58,552 bases of DNA from Paludibacter sp. (GCA_028692715.1 JAQUWU010000032.1:1-58552); one strand, 5' to 3'; counted from the first letter of the stretch, positions 23,542-32,783 are shown. Translations and numbers: made by a program. Notes: generated from the sequence alone by a model not told the origin.

Positions 23542-23553
23542 GCACACGTGTGC
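23542..23553. promoter_or_regulatory. Perfect palindrome between the LacI-type gene and fucU
   Basis: GCACACGTGTGC is a perfect 12-bp palindrome with a central CG, the usual form of a LacI-family operator. It lies 18 bases before the fucU ATG. A related site is at 22490-22501. A ParB-type parS site also has a CACGTG centre, but the outer TGTT/AACA arms are missing here. Confidence 0.55.
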
Positions 23554-23570
23554 TATAAAAATTTAATTAT

Positions 23571-24002
23571 ATGTTAAAAGGAATTTCCCCTTTAATTAGT
23601 CCGGAGCTATTAGCCGTTTTGGCGCGTATGGGTCATGGCGATGAAATAGTTCTTGCCGATGCCCACTTCCCCGGAGAAACATTCAACAATAAGGTTTTGC
23701 GAGCCGATGGACTACGCGTACCCGATTTATTGGCTGCCATTCTTCCATTGTTCGAATTAGATGCTTATGTGCCACATCCATTGGCGATGATGGCAGCGGT
23801 AAAAGGCGATACATTAGATCCGAAAGTAGAAGAATCGTATTTGCAGAGTATTCATATTTCAAATCCGGATGCACCTGCTATTGAGCGTATTGATCGTTTT
23901 GCTTTTTATGAAAGAACTAAGTCGGCATTTGCAGTTGTTATGACTGGCGAAACGGCTAAATATGGAAATATTTTACTAAAAAAAGGAGTAACTCCTTTTT
24001 AA
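23571..24002 (+). CDS. fucU: L-fucose mutarotase (RbsD/FucU family)
   Basis: 143 aa. FucU interconverts the alpha and beta anomers of L-fucose so that the isomerase or dehydrogenase gets its preferred form. Family marks are visible: the catalytic His in [39 protein letters not shown], and the C-terminal [29 protein letters not shown]. The length is that of FucU rather than the slightly shorter RbsD. It is the first structural gene of the fucose locus, behind a candidate operator. Confidence 0.9.
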   Translation: MLKGISPLISPELLAVLARMGHGDEIVLADAHFPGETFNNKVLRADGLRVPDLLAAILPLFELDAYVPHPLAMMAAVKGDTLDPKVEESYLQSIHISNPDAPAIERIDRFAFYERTKSAFAVVMTGETAKYGNILLKKGVTPF

Positions 24003-24052
24003 ATAAAGGGTTATTGGTTAATATTCTTTTGTAGCGTTTTCTCAGTTTCACT

Positions 24053-24124
24053 ACTAATCAACCAATCAACCAATTAACTAATCAACCAATTAATCAATCA
24101 GCTAATCAAGTAATCAACCAAATA
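24053..24124 (+). repeat. Nine in-phase copies of a degenerate 8-bp repeat
   Basis: Starting at 24053 the sequence reads in units of eight: ACTAATCA, ACCAATCA, ACCAATTA, ACTAATCA, ACCAATTA, ATCAATCA, GCTAATCA, AGTAATCA, ACCAAATA. The consensus is AC(C/T)AATCA. The array ends three bases before the alcohol dehydrogenase ATG, so it occupies the ribosome-binding region of that gene. A change in copy number would alter the leader. Confidence 0.85.
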
Positions 24125-24127
24125 ACA

Positions 24128-25189
24128 ATGACAATTAAATCAAAAGCAGCTTTTTTGCCGGGAAATAGCACAGTAGTAATAAAAGAGGTAGAATTCCCTA
24201 TGCCCGGACATGGTGAAGTTCTTATCAAAATGAAATCGTCCACCATTTGTGGAAGCGATATTCGTGCCATTTATCGTGAACATTTAGGTAAAGGCCCAGA
24301 AGGTTATCAAAATAAAATTTGCGGTCACGAACCTTCCGGTCAGATTATTTCATGTGGCCCGGGAATGAGACGATTTAAAGAGGGTGACCGTGTGGTAGTA
24401 TACCATATTTCAGGTTGTGGTTGTTGTAACGACTGTCGTCGTGGCTATATGATTTCCTGTAAAAGTCCATCTCGTGCAGCTTACGGTTGGCAACGCGATG
24501 GTGGTATGGCAGAATACATGGTGGCCGAAGAAAAAGATCTTGTTCTATTGCCAGACAGCCTGACTTATACCGATGGTGCGCAGATTGCCTGTGGTTTTGG
24601 AACTGTTTATGAAGGATTGGAAAAAATTGGAATTAGTGGAAACGATGCTGTGTTGGTGACAGGTTTAGGCCCTGTTGGTTTAGCTGCTTTGATGCTTGCT
24701 AAAGCTATGGGTGCAGAAAGGTTGATTGGAGTTGATACAGTTGCTGAACGTTGTGAGATTGCGAAAAAATTAGGATTAGCCGACGAAGTTTACGTTTCAG
24801 GTGATGATACGCTGGAAAAAGTAATGGCAGAAACAAATGGAAGGGGATTTGAAAAAACGGTTGATTGTTCAGGGCATACGCTGGCTCGTCAACTTTGCAT
24901 TCGGGCTACTCGTCAATGGGGAAAAATGGTTATGATTGGCGAAGGTGGTACAGTGGAATTTAATCCAAGTCCTGACATTATTCACGATCAAAAAACGATA
25001 TATGGTTCATGGGTAACTTCAATATGGAAAATGGAAGAATTGGTTGAACGGATTGTTCGCTGGGGTATACATCCAGAGGATTTGGTTACACATCGCTTTA
25101 CCCTGGATCATGCTCCCGAAGCTTTTGCTTTAATGGCAGAAGGTAAATGTGGTAAAGTGGCAGTTGTATTTGACGAAGAAATTAAATAA
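24128..25189 (+). CDS. Zinc-dependent medium-chain alcohol dehydrogenase
   Basis: 353 aa. Catalytic zinc ligands are in TICGSDIR (Cys about 38) and CGHEPSG (His about 65). The structural zinc site is complete as CGCCNDCRRGYMISC. The NAD(P)-binding loop GLGPVGLAALMLAKAMGA is in the middle. It is a sorbitol/threonine dehydrogenase-type MDR enzyme. Its position between fucU and fucP suggests it oxidises fucose or reduces or oxidises a C3 product such as lactaldehyde; the sequence does not choose between these. Translation start is directly behind an 8-bp tandem array. Confidence 0.85.
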   Translation: MTIKSKAAFLPGNSTVVIKEVEFPMPGHGEVLIKMKSSTICGSDIRAIYREHLGKGPEGYQNKICGHEPSGQIISCGPGMRRFKEGDRVVVYHISGCGCCNDCRRGYMISCKSPSRAAYGWQRDGGMAEYMVAEEKDLVLLPDSLTYTDGAQIACGFGTVYEGLEKIGISGNDAVLVTGLGPVGLAALMLAKAMGAERLIGVDTVAERCEIAKKLGLADEVYVSGDDTLEKVMAETNGRGFEKTVDCSGHTLARQLCIRATRQWGKMVMIGEGGTVEFNPSPDIIHDQKTIYGSWVTSIWKMEELVERIVRWGIHPEDLVTHRFTLDHAPEAFALMAEGKCGKVAVVFDEEIK

Positions 25190-25197
25190 AGAAAGCG

Positions 25198-25329
25198 CAC
25201 TAACCCCTAAAGGTGGAAATTAATATTAGTATTGACTATTTTAATAAAATATTTATATAATGATGAAGAAAGAAAAGAATAAACCAGACGATGGTGACTT
25301 TAACTCTCCCTTTAGGGGGGTGGGGGGCC
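25198..25329. repeat. Palindromic repeat doublet 3 (diverged)
   Basis: Copy A at 25198-25221 (CACTAACCCCTAAAGGTGG...) and copy B at 25302-25329 (AACTCTCCCTTTAGGGGGGT...) are inverted relative to each other and share the CCCTAAAGG-type core, but have diverged more than doublets 1 and 2. Copy B lies inside the aldo/keto reductase gene. Confidence 0.65.
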
Positions 25330-26336
25330 ATTTGCAAACAATAAATCCTTCATTTGTACCTTTTAAAACCCTTTATACCGGCGCAAAAATCCCGGTAATT
25401 GGTTTAGGTACATTTGGTTCCGATAATTACGATGCAGAAACCATTGCGCAAGCGGTTAAAACGGCTATCAAAATGGGCTATCGTCATATCGATTGTGCTT
25501 CGGTGTATGGAAATGAGAAAGAAATCGGTCTGGTTTTAAAAGAAGTTATATCTGAAGGAATTGTGACACGCGATGAACTTTGGATTACTTCTAAAGTTTG
25601 GAACGACAAACACAAAAAAGTAGTTGAATCCTGCAAACAAACGCAGGAAGATTTACAACTCGATTATTTGGATTTGTATCTGGTTCACTGGCCTTTTCCA
25701 AACTTTCATCCACCTAAATGCGATGTAAATACTCGTCAGGATGATGCTGTGCCTTATATTCACGAAAATTACATGAACACATGGCGACAAATGGAAAGTT
25801 TGGTTGCAAATGGTTTGGTGAAAAATATTGGAACCTCAAACATGACCATTCCTAAAATGAAATTGTTACTTCGTGATTGTAAGATAAAACCTGTTTTGAA
25901 TGAAATGGAGATTCACCCTCATTTTCAACAAACCGAATTATATAATTTTATGAAAGAAAACGGTATAGAAGTGATTGGTTATAGTCCTATTGGCTCTCCG
26001 GGTCGTCCTGAACGTGACCGTACTCCGGAAGATACTGTTGACATGGAAGACCCTGTTATTGTTGCTGCAGCTGAGCGACTTGGTGTTCATCCTGCCGTGG
26101 TTTGTCTGAAATGGGCTGTTCAGCGTGGACAAATCACTATCCCTTTTTCTGTCAAAACGGACAAAATGTATAATAATTTAAAAGGCATTACCGAAGGTCC
26201 GCTTACAAATGCAGAAATGTTGGCAATTTCAAAAATTGATAAAGGTTGTCGCTTAATAAAAGGTCAGGTTTTCTTATGGAATGAAGCAAAAAATTGGGAA
26301 GATCTTTGGGACTTGAATGGAGAAATAACTGCCTAG
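25260..26336 (+). CDS. Aldo/keto reductase with a repeat-encoded N-terminal extension
   Basis: 358 aa. The AKR core starts near residue 35 (FKTLYTGAKIPVIGLGTFG). The catalytic tetrad is visible: Asp and Tyr in HIDCASVYGNE, Lys in WITSKVWND and His in YLVHWPFP. The cofactor end (ITIPFSVKTDKMYNNL) is present. It resembles aldose/xylose-type reductases using NADPH. The ~34 residues before the core contain NSPFRGVGGH (residues 15-24), encoded by a palindromic repeat copy. No internal ATG precedes the core, so the insert is probably translated. It belongs to the fucose locus; the substrate is unknown. Confidence 0.83.
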   Translation: MMKKEKNKPDDGDFNSPFRGVGGHLQTINPSFVPFKTLYTGAKIPVIGLGTFGSDNYDAETIAQAVKTAIKMGYRHIDCASVYGNEKEIGLVLKEVISEGIVTRDELWITSKVWNDKHKKVVESCKQTQEDLQLDYLDLYLVHWPFPNFHPPKCDVNTRQDDAVPYIHENYMNTWRQMESLVANGLVKNIGTSNMTIPKMKLLLRDCKIKPVLNEMEIHPHFQQTELYNFMKENGIEVIGYSPIGSPGRPERDRTPEDTVDMEDPVIVAAAERLGVHPAVVCLKWAVQRGQITIPFSVKTDKMYNNLKGITEGPLTNAEMLAISKIDKGCRLIKGQVFLWNEAKNWEDLWDLNGEITA

Positions 26337-26392
26337 TAATCAATGCTTCCAATGTTAAACCTATTAAATCTTATACAAATTAAATCACACAA

Positions 26393-27778
26393 ATGAATAA
26401 CACGAACAAAAATACACTTTTAAAAGACGCCGATGGAAGGAATTACCTTGTTCCTTTTATCCTTGTTACTTCTCTTTTCTTTTTTTGGGGTGTGGCCAAT
26501 AACATGACCGACACCTTATTGGCAGCATTTAAGAATATTATGGAAATGAATGATTTTCAAACATCATTTATTCAAATAGCATTCTATGGTTCTTATGCCA
26601 TTTTTGCAATTCCGGCAGCTTTACTCATTCGGAAATTTAGTTTTAAAACCGGGATTCTTGTTGGATTAGCAATGTATTCGATAGGAACTTTTTTATTTTA
26701 TCCGGCAAGTCAGATGGCTTCGTATGGTTTTTACCTTTTTGCCATTTATATTATGGCCGGCGGATGTTCAATTCTTGAAACAACTGCTAACCCCTATATT
26801 TTGACTATGGGTAGACCCGAAACAATGACTCGTCGATTGAACTTTGCGCAATCTTTTAATCCGCTGGGTTCAATATCAGGAATTATTCTGAGTCAGATGT
26901 TTATTTTGTCTCAATTAAGTGCCAATAAAGCCGAAATGTCAGCACCCGATTTGTTGGCTGCACAACACAAAGAATTATCAGCCGTAACGCTTACTTACAT
27001 TGGAGTTGGTGTACTTCTACTTGTGGTATTTGGAATAATTGCTTCTTACAAAAAAATGCCTACAGCAAAAGATGTTTCAACCTTGAGTTTTGGACAGACT
27101 ACGCGGGAATTATTTAAGCGAAAACATTATTCTTTTGGTGTAATTGCACAATTTTTTTATGTTGGAGCGCAAATAGGAGTGTGGTCATACACCATTCGTT
27201 ACGTAATGTCAGCTCTGAATTTAGTAGATGCAGTTTCCGATACAATTATTATTGAAAATGTAAAAGCATTTATTGCAGATCACACACTATGGAGTTCTGT
27301 TTGGCAATTTGATGCCGCAACAACAGCTGAAAATATCGGAAACTCCTTTTATCTGACGTCTATCTTACTGTTTACAGTATCACGGTTTATCTTTACAGCA
27401 TTAATGCGTTATTTCCGTCCTGGAATATTACTTGCAATTGCAGCTTCAGGTGCGCTTGTTTCAGCTTTGATAGCAATTCTGGCTACGGGCATGACAGGAG
27501 TGTTAGGATTGGTGGCTATCTCATTTTTCATGTCATTGATGTTCCCAACCATTTATGGAATTGCCTTGGAAGGTCTTACAGACAGTCAGGCAAAAGTAGG
27601 TGGATCCTATTTGGTAATGGCAATTTTAGGTGGTGCATTACTCACTTCGATGCAAGGATTGCTTTCGACAAATTTTGGAAGTATAAACGTATCTTACTGG
27701 ATTCCGGTAGTTTGTTTTGTAATTGTTGCTTTATATGGTTTGTTTGCAAATAAGGATGAACAAAAACTAAATTATTGA
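26393..27778 (+). CDS. fucP: L-fucose:H+ symporter
   Basis: 461 aa MFS transporter of the FHS (fucose-galactose-gluconate) family with about 12 membrane helices. Typical segments are LVTSLFFFWGVANNMTDTLLAAFKNIM near the N-terminus, with the Asn/Asp pair used in proton coupling, MAGGCSILETTANPYILTMGRPE, and RLNFAQSFNPLGSISG. It imports L-fucose across the inner membrane. Its place between the two oxidoreductases and fucI supports this substrate. Slightly longer than the E. coli protein. Confidence 0.92.
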   Translation: MNNTNKNTLLKDADGRNYLVPFILVTSLFFFWGVANNMTDTLLAAFKNIMEMNDFQTSFIQIAFYGSYAIFAIPAALLIRKFSFKTGILVGLAMYSIGTFLFYPASQMASYGFYLFAIYIMAGGCSILETTANPYILTMGRPETMTRRLNFAQSFNPLGSISGIILSQMFILSQLSANKAEMSAPDLLAAQHKELSAVTLTYIGVGVLLLVVFGIIASYKKMPTAKDVSTLSFGQTTRELFKRKHYSFGVIAQFFYVGAQIGVWSYTIRYVMSALNLVDAVSDTIIIENVKAFIADHTLWSSVWQFDAATTAENIGNSFYLTSILLFTVSRFIFTALMRYFRPGILLAIAASGALVSALIAILATGMTGVLGLVAISFFMSLMFPTIYGIALEGLTDSQAKVGGSYLVMAILGGALLTSMQGLLSTNFGSINVSYWIPVVCFVIVALYGLFANKDEQKLNY

Positions 27779-27820
27779 TAGTATTAAAATAGTTCTTTCA
27801 TCTTGTTTATATTTTTAGTT

Positions 27821-28711
27821 ATGGCACTAGTCGATTTAAATTCTGAATTTAAAAATATTGTTATCGATGATAACAATATAAATTTTGGACTTACGATAAA
27901 CTCGGTGGGCTACAAAACAATTTTACAAAACGAAAAACTTGATGGAATAAATATAGAGAAGTTTAAATTTCATTATAAAAAAGGCAAGATATCAAACGAA
28001 TATAAACTGATATATATCACGAGTGGATCCGGTTTTGTTTGTTTTGAAAATTCGACTGAAATAGAAATTTCGAAGGGGAAAATTCTTCTGATAAATCCAA
28101 ATCAGAAATATACTTATTATCATTTGAACGATAATGATTGGAATGAGTATTTTATGCGTTTCGAAACGGATCTTGCATTTAGTATATTGATGAAAAAATT
28201 CTTTCCGGCCGAGAATATTATTATTGATGTTGGATTTAATGAAGAATTGGTAAAGCTGTTTCAACGAGCCATAGATGTGGTAAGGAATGGGTTGAAATCT
28301 TCTCAGGTGTATTTATCAGGCATGCTTTTTCATATTTTAGGACTCATTATCTCTGAGTCGAAAAACAAAAAACTTGAGAAAAAAGAGCTTCAATATATTG
28401 AACAGGTAAAAGTGATAATGAATGAGAATATTTACAATGAAATTTCTATGCAGGATATTGCAGGCAAAATAAATATCAGTTATTCGTTGTTTCGAAAGAA
28501 CTTTAAAAAACATACGGGGGAAACTCCGGCAAAGTATTTTTACGATCTCAAATTGGAAAAATCAAGACAATTATTGCTCGAATCAGCTTATTCAATCAAA
28601 GAAATCTCTTTTATGTTGCAATTCTCGTCAAATGAGCATTTTTCTATAGCATTTAAAAAAATGTATGGGCTTTCGCCCAGAAATCTTAGGTTAAAGGAAT
28701 TAAAAAAGTAA
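27821..28711 (+). CDS. AraC-family transcriptional regulator
   Basis: 296 aa from ATG at 27821 (MALVDLNSEF); an ATG at 27803 adds six residues that look less likely. The N-terminal half is a cupin-type sensor domain (YIYITSGSGFVCFENSTEIEISKGKILLINPNQ-like). The C-terminal ~100 residues hold two HTH motifs: ISMQDIAGKINISYSLFRKNFKKHTGETPAKY and YSIKEISFMLQFSSNEHFSIAFKKMYGLSPRN. Located between fucP and fucI, it is a second regulator in the locus besides the LacI-type protein, and probably activates fuc genes in response to the sugar. Confidence 0.88.
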   Translation: MALVDLNSEFKNIVIDDNNINFGLTINSVGYKTILQNEKLDGINIEKFKFHYKKGKISNEYKLIYITSGSGFVCFENSTEIEISKGKILLINPNQKYTYYHLNDNDWNEYFMRFETDLAFSILMKKFFPAENIIIDVGFNEELVKLFQRAIDVVRNGLKSSQVYLSGMLFHILGLIISESKNKKLEKKELQYIEQVKVIMNENIYNEISMQDIAGKINISYSLFRKNFKKHTGETPAKYFYDLKLEKSRQLLLESAYSIKEISFMLQFSSNEHFSIAFKKMYGLSPRNLRLKELKK

Positions 28712-28732
28712 TACAATATAAATTTTAAAATC

Positions 28733-30520
28733 ATGAAAACAGGAAGATTACAGGGTGAAAATCCAAAAATTGGTATTCGCCCAACAATTGACGGACGCCA
28801 AGGTGGTGTACGTGAATCCCTAGAAGACCAAACAATGAATATGGCTAAAAGTTTAGCTAAATTTATTAGCTCATCTTTAAAATACAGCGATGGAACATCC
28901 GTTGAATGCGTTATTGCTGATACAACTATTGGACGCGTAGATGAGGCAGCAGCATGTGCAGAAAAATTCAAAAAAGAAGGTGTTGATATAACCATTACAG
29001 TCTCGCCATGTTGGTGTTATGGTAGCGAAACCATTGATATGGATCCACATACTATCAAAGCAGTTTGGGGTTTCAACGGAACTGAACGTCCGGGAGCAGT
29101 ATATTTGGCTGCAGCATTGGCTGGTCATAATCAAAAAGGATTGCCTGCCTTTGGAATTTATGGTCGTGATGTACAGGATAATAATGATACTTCAATTCCG
29201 GCTGATGTTCAGGAAAAAATATTGCGTTTTGCTAAAGCAGGTATTGCTGCTGCAACATTGAAAGGCAAATCATATTTGTCAATCGGCTCAGTTGCTATGG
29301 GTATTGCAGGATCTATTGTTGATCCAAATTTCTTTCAGGAATATCTAGGAATGCGCAACGAATCTGTAGATATGAGCGAAATACTTCGTCGTGAAAAATT
29401 GGGTATTTTTGATCCTGTAGAATTTGAAAAGGCGATGGCTTGGACAATTAAAAATTGTAAAGTAAATGAAGGTCCAAATACAAATCCACCTCATAAGATT
29501 AAAACACGTGAAGTATTAGATCAGGAATGGGAATTTGTTGTGAAAATGACAATTATCATTCGCGATTTAATGATTGGTAATCCTCGTTTACGCGAACTTG
29601 GTTTTGCTGAAGAAGCACTGGGTCATAACGCTATTGCTTCAGGCTTCCAGGGTCAACGTCAATGGACTGACTTTATGCCAAATGGAGATTTCTCAGAAGC
29701 AATTCTAAATACATCATTTGATTGGAACGGAATTCGTGAGGCATTTGTTGTGGCAACTGAAAACGATTCGTTGAATGGTGTTGCCATGTTATTTGGTAAA
29801 TTGTTGACCAATACGGCACAGGTTTTTGCCGATGTTCGTACTTATTGGAGCGCTGAAGCGGTTGAACGTGTTACAGGATATAAACTGGAGGGATTGGCTG
29901 CAAATGGGTTGATTCATTTAATCAATTCTGGTTCTGCTGCATTAGATGGAAGTGGTGAACAAACAATTGATGGAAACCCTGTAATGAAACCTTTCTGGGA
30001 AATTACTGAAGAAGAAGTTAAACAAACATTAGATATTACCACATGGTATCCTGCCTCAGGTGAATATTTCCGTGGTGGTGGCTATTCTTCAAATTTTCTT
30101 ACAAAAGGAGGAATGCCGGTAACAATGATGCGTGTCAATATAATTAAAGGTCTTGGACCGGTTCTTCAGTTAGCTGAAGGTTGGACTGTGGAGATTCCAG
30201 CTGAAGTTCACAAAGTGTTGAATGATCGTACAGACAAAACATGGCCAACGACTTGGTTTACTCCACGTCTTACAGGTAAAGGTAATTTTGCAGATGTATA
30301 TTCAGTAATGAATAATTGGGGAGCAAATCACGGAGCATTCAGTTTCGGACATATTGGAGCCGATTTGATTACATTGGCTTCTATGTTACGGATTCCAGTT
30401 TGTATGCACAATGTGGAAGAATCTAAAGTTTTCCGTCCAAGCGCATGGGCTGCTTTCGGAATGGATAAAGAAGGTTCGGACTATCGCGCTTGTCAAACTT
30501 ACGGAGCACTGTACAAATAA
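28733..30520 (+). CDS. fucI: L-fucose isomerase
   Basis: 595 aa, close to the 591 aa of E. coli FucI, converting L-fucose to L-fuculose with Mn2+. The metal-binding residues of the family can be placed: Glu343 in VATENDSLN, Asp367 in FADVRTYWS and His533 in [10 protein letters not shown]; the 24-residue gap between Glu and Asp equals that in E. coli. The enzyme forms hexamers in the cytoplasm. The gene follows the AraC-type regulator by 21 bases and ends the locus. No fuculokinase or fuculose-phosphate aldolase gene is in the window. Confidence 0.96.
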   Translation: MKTGRLQGENPKIGIRPTIDGRQGGVRESLEDQTMNMAKSLAKFISSSLKYSDGTSVECVIADTTIGRVDEAAACAEKFKKEGVDITITVSPCWCYGSETIDMDPHTIKAVWGFNGTERPGAVYLAAALAGHNQKGLPAFGIYGRDVQDNNDTSIPADVQEKILRFAKAGIAAATLKGKSYLSIGSVAMGIAGSIVDPNFFQEYLGMRNESVDMSEILRREKLGIFDPVEFEKAMAWTIKNCKVNEGPNTNPPHKIKTREVLDQEWEFVVKMTIIIRDLMIGNPRLRELGFAEEALGHNAIASGFQGQRQWTDFMPNGDFSEAILNTSFDWNGIREAFVVATENDSLNGVAMLFGKLLTNTAQVFADVRTYWSAEAVERVTGYKLEGLAANGLIHLINSGSAALDGSGEQTIDGNPVMKPFWEITEEEVKQTLDITTWYPASGEYFRGGGYSSNFLTKGGMPVTMMRVNIIKGLGPVLQLAEGWTVEIPAEVHKVLNDRTDKTWPTTWFTPRLTGKGNFADVYSVMNNWGANHGAFSFGHIGADLITLASMLRIPVCMHNVEESKVFRPSAWAAFGMDKEGSDYRACQTYGALYK

Positions 30521-30621
30521 AAACTTCACCCCAACTCTCTCTATTGGAGAGTGAGTGAGCTTAAATTAAAAGATATTTTTACTTTATTAGTAAGTGTTTT
30601 TTTTAGAAATTTAGGATTATG

Positions 30622-30668
30622 AATCAGGTAATGGATTTGCAATTTGCAAGTCATTACCTGATTTTTTT
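30622..30668 (+). terminator. Terminator after the fucose locus
   Basis: AATCAGGTAATG at 30622-30633 pairs with CATTACCTGATT at 30652-30663, with extra internal pairing (TTGCAA), followed by a T-run on the plus strand. A weaker CTCTC/GGAGAG hairpin lies at about 30535-30550. Confidence 0.8.
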
Positions 30669-30681
30669 ATTGACTTGAATT

Positions 30682-31392
30682 TCAAAAAAAAGATTCAATT
30701 ATTGGGATTAAAAAAGCAGTCATAATGCCCATAATCCCGATAGCCAGTCCGCTGATGGCACCTTCAATAGCACCCATTTCAATGGCTCTGGCAGTTCCCA
30801 TGGCATGTGAGGCCGATCCCATTGCCAGCCCTTTGGCAATTTTACTTTTTACGCCAATAACTCGAAGAATTATCGGACCAATAAATCCTCCAAAAATTCC
30901 ACATATAACAACAAAAGTAGCGGTTAAAGCGGGAATACCACCACTTTTCTCTGACAGACTCATGGCTATGGGCGTTGTGACCGATTTTGGAGCCAATGAG
31001 GAAACAAGCAGTTGATTGGCTCCAAATAGTTTTGCAATTAAGATTACACTTAAAATTCCCACTATGCTTCCAATAAAAACAGAGGTAAGAATGGATGTTA
31101 CATTACCTTTTAAATGCTCAATTTGTTCGTAAAGCACATAACCTAACGCTACTACACTTGGACCAAGCATGAAATTCAAAATCTGCGTTTGTTCGTAAAA
31201 AGTTTTATATTCTATTCCTGTAATTTTTAAAAATGGAATGATAATAAACATTGAAATCAGTAGGGGCTGCAATAAAGAAATTTTGGTTCGTTTATACAGA
31301 TAAACCCCTAGTAGAAAGGTGCCCAGAGCCAACATTAAAAGAAAAACTTCTCCCGAAAATATTGGTTTTAATTGTTCTATCAATTGATTCAT
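30682..31392 (-). CDS. lrgB: LrgB/CidB (YohK) family membrane protein
   Basis: 236 aa with about 6-7 membrane helices. Family segments include PLLISMFIIIPFLKITGIEYKTF, FMLGPSVVALGYVLYEQ, LLVSSLAPKSVTTPIAMSLSEKSGG, and GSASHAMGTARAIEMG. LrgB works with LrgA in a holin-like or carboxylate (glycolate, pyruvate) transport complex of the inner membrane. Its ATG overlaps the last four bases of lrgA (31389-31392), so the two are translationally coupled. Confidence 0.92.
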   Translation of the reverse strand: MNQLIEQLKPIFSGEVFLLMLALGTFLLGVYLYKRTKISLLQPLLISMFIIIPFLKITGIEYKTFYEQTQILNFMLGPSVVALGYVLYEQIEHLKGNVTSILTSVFIGSIVGILSVILIAKLFGANQLLVSSLAPKSVTTPIAMSLSEKSGGIPALTATFVVICGIFGGFIGPIILRVIGVKSKIAKGLAMGSASHAMGTARAIEMGAIEGAISGLAIGIMGIMTAFLIPIIESFF

Positions 31393-31748
31393 TTTTTGAT
31401 GTCTACTTTATTTCGTTGTTTCTCAAATCGTTCCTGAATTAACGCAACAGTTATTATAGTCAGAATAGTACTAATTCCTATTGCAAATACGATAGCCATT
31501 AATGACTCAGTTAATAAACCGGCGTAAGCCATTAAGCCCACTGCTACAGGAACAAAAAATAAAGCCATATTTTTTGTGATAACAGTGGCAGTGTTTTTTA
31601 CGGATTCGGGGTTTATTATTTTAAAGAAAAGACTTAAGAATAATAATATCATCCCGATAACGCTTCCGGGTATAAATCCGTTAATAAGAATACTGACGAA
31701 CTCTCCCAGAAAATAAAAAAGAAGTATAAAAAACGAACCTTTTATCAT
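31389..31748 (-). CDS. lrgA: LrgA/CidA (YohJ) family membrane protein
   Basis: 119 aa with four hydrophobic helices (FILLFYFLGEFVSILI, IPGSVIGMILLFLSLFFKI, MALFFVPVAVGLMAYAGLL, VFAIGISTILTIITVALI). The PGSVIGMILLF and LFFVPVAVGLM segments are the family's signature. Partner of the overlapping lrgB gene. Length is normal. Confidence 0.9.
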   Translation of the reverse strand: MIKGSFFILLFYFLGEFVSILINGFIPGSVIGMILLFLSLFFKIINPESVKNTATVITKNMALFFVPVAVGLMAYAGLLTESLMAIVFAIGISTILTIITVALIQERFEKQRNKVDIKK

Positions 31749-31770
31749 AATTAAAATTTATATAAATTAA

Positions 31771-32661
31771 TCAAACTAATTTTACAGTTCTTGTTTTTCG
31801 TTTATTAACCAGATAAATGCCAATTAAAACCACAGCTGCTCCTCCAATTTCCTGAATAGTAAGTATTTCACCCAATATCGGTATTGAAAACAAGGCTGTA
31901 AAAACGGATTGGCTCAATAAACTAACCGATGCAACTGCCGGATGGATATGTCCCAATGCTTGATTTATTGACAGCCAACCGACAACTTGAGGAATTAAAC
32001 CTAATGTTCCCAGAGCAATCCAGGTAGAGGCATTAAATCCCCAAAGTGGAGTAGATGTTATCAGACAAATAATACCCAGAATAATCGTACTGGTAATCAT
32101 AGAAATAGTGGTAAACGAAAAAGTATCCAACGAATTTCTCCCTTTGCGTACTGTAATTAGATATGCACCATAAAACATACTAGCGAGTATGGCCAACATA
32201 TTTCCAAAATTCATGTTTGCCTCCATTACCTCCTGAATGCCAATAATAAGAGCTACTCCAACCATGGCAATGGCAGTTCCAATCCAGAAAATTTTATTCG
32301 GTTTTTCTTTCATGAAAAGCAATGCACCCAAACCTACCCAAACAGGTGCAAGGTTGGCTAATAATGTTGAAATACTCGCTTTTGAGAGCATAATAGAAGA
32401 ATTCCATGTTGCAATATCAAATGCGAAAAGTACGCCACAAATAATCGCAATTCTCACACCGTGCTTGTCAGTGATTGGCTTTTTAAAATAAAGCCAAATG
32501 GGAATAATAAAGATAGTACCAAAAAATAAACGGTAAAATCCTGATCCAAACCCGCTGATATTAGCAATTTTAACGAGTATTGCCGACCATGAAATGCACA
32601 AAACACCAATAAAAAGCAATATGTAATGTATCCAGGGATGGTTTTTGTGCAATATTTTCAT
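31771..32661 (-). CDS. EamA/DMT-family exporter
   Basis: 296 aa with about ten helices in two EamA repeats (first about residues 15-145, second about 155-290). Typical segments are FSWSAILVKIANISG-like CISWSAILVKIANISG, SILLANLAPVWVGLGALLF-like ISTLLANLAPVWVGLGALLF and SLLSQSVFTALFSIPILGE. Such proteins move small metabolites across the inner membrane; the substrate is not predictable. The gene lies 22 bases upstream of lrgA on the same strand and may be co-transcribed. Confidence 0.88.
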   Translation of the reverse strand: MKILHKNHPWIHYILLFIGVLCISWSAILVKIANISGFGSGFYRLFFGTIFIIPIWLYFKKPITDKHGVRIAIICGVLFAFDIATWNSSIMLSKASISTLLANLAPVWVGLGALLFMKEKPNKIFWIGTAIAMVGVALIIGIQEVMEANMNFGNMLAILASMFYGAYLITVRKGRNSLDTFSFTTISMITSTIILGIICLITSTPLWGFNASTWIALGTLGLIPQVVGWLSINQALGHIHPAVASVSLLSQSVFTALFSIPILGEILTIQEIGGAAVVLIGIYLVNKRKTRTVKLV

Positions 32662-32718
32662 GCAATTATAATGTTGTTGATAAATGAGTTTGTGTAAGTT
32701 GTTTTAAACGTATTCATA

Positions 32719-32760
32719 ATAAAATAGTTTACTGAAATGATATTCAATAAACTATTTTAT
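32719..32760 (-). terminator. AU-rich hairpin after rubrerythrin
   Basis: A perfect 13-bp inverted repeat (ATAAAATAGTTTA with TAAACTATTTTAT) lies 24 bases past the rubrerythrin stop on the minus strand. It may terminate that gene. Confidence 0.55.
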
Positions 32761-32783
32761 TTAGCTAAAAGAAAATGTCGGTA

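Noticed and set aside
23542-23553. CACGTG-centred palindrome as a parS site
   Set aside because: The TGTT and AACA arms of parS are missing, and the site sits in the fucose locus beside a LacI-type gene.
24053-24124. The 8-bp array as a CRISPR or CRISPR-like remnant
   Set aside because: The units are only 8 bases, contiguous, without spacers or cas genes.
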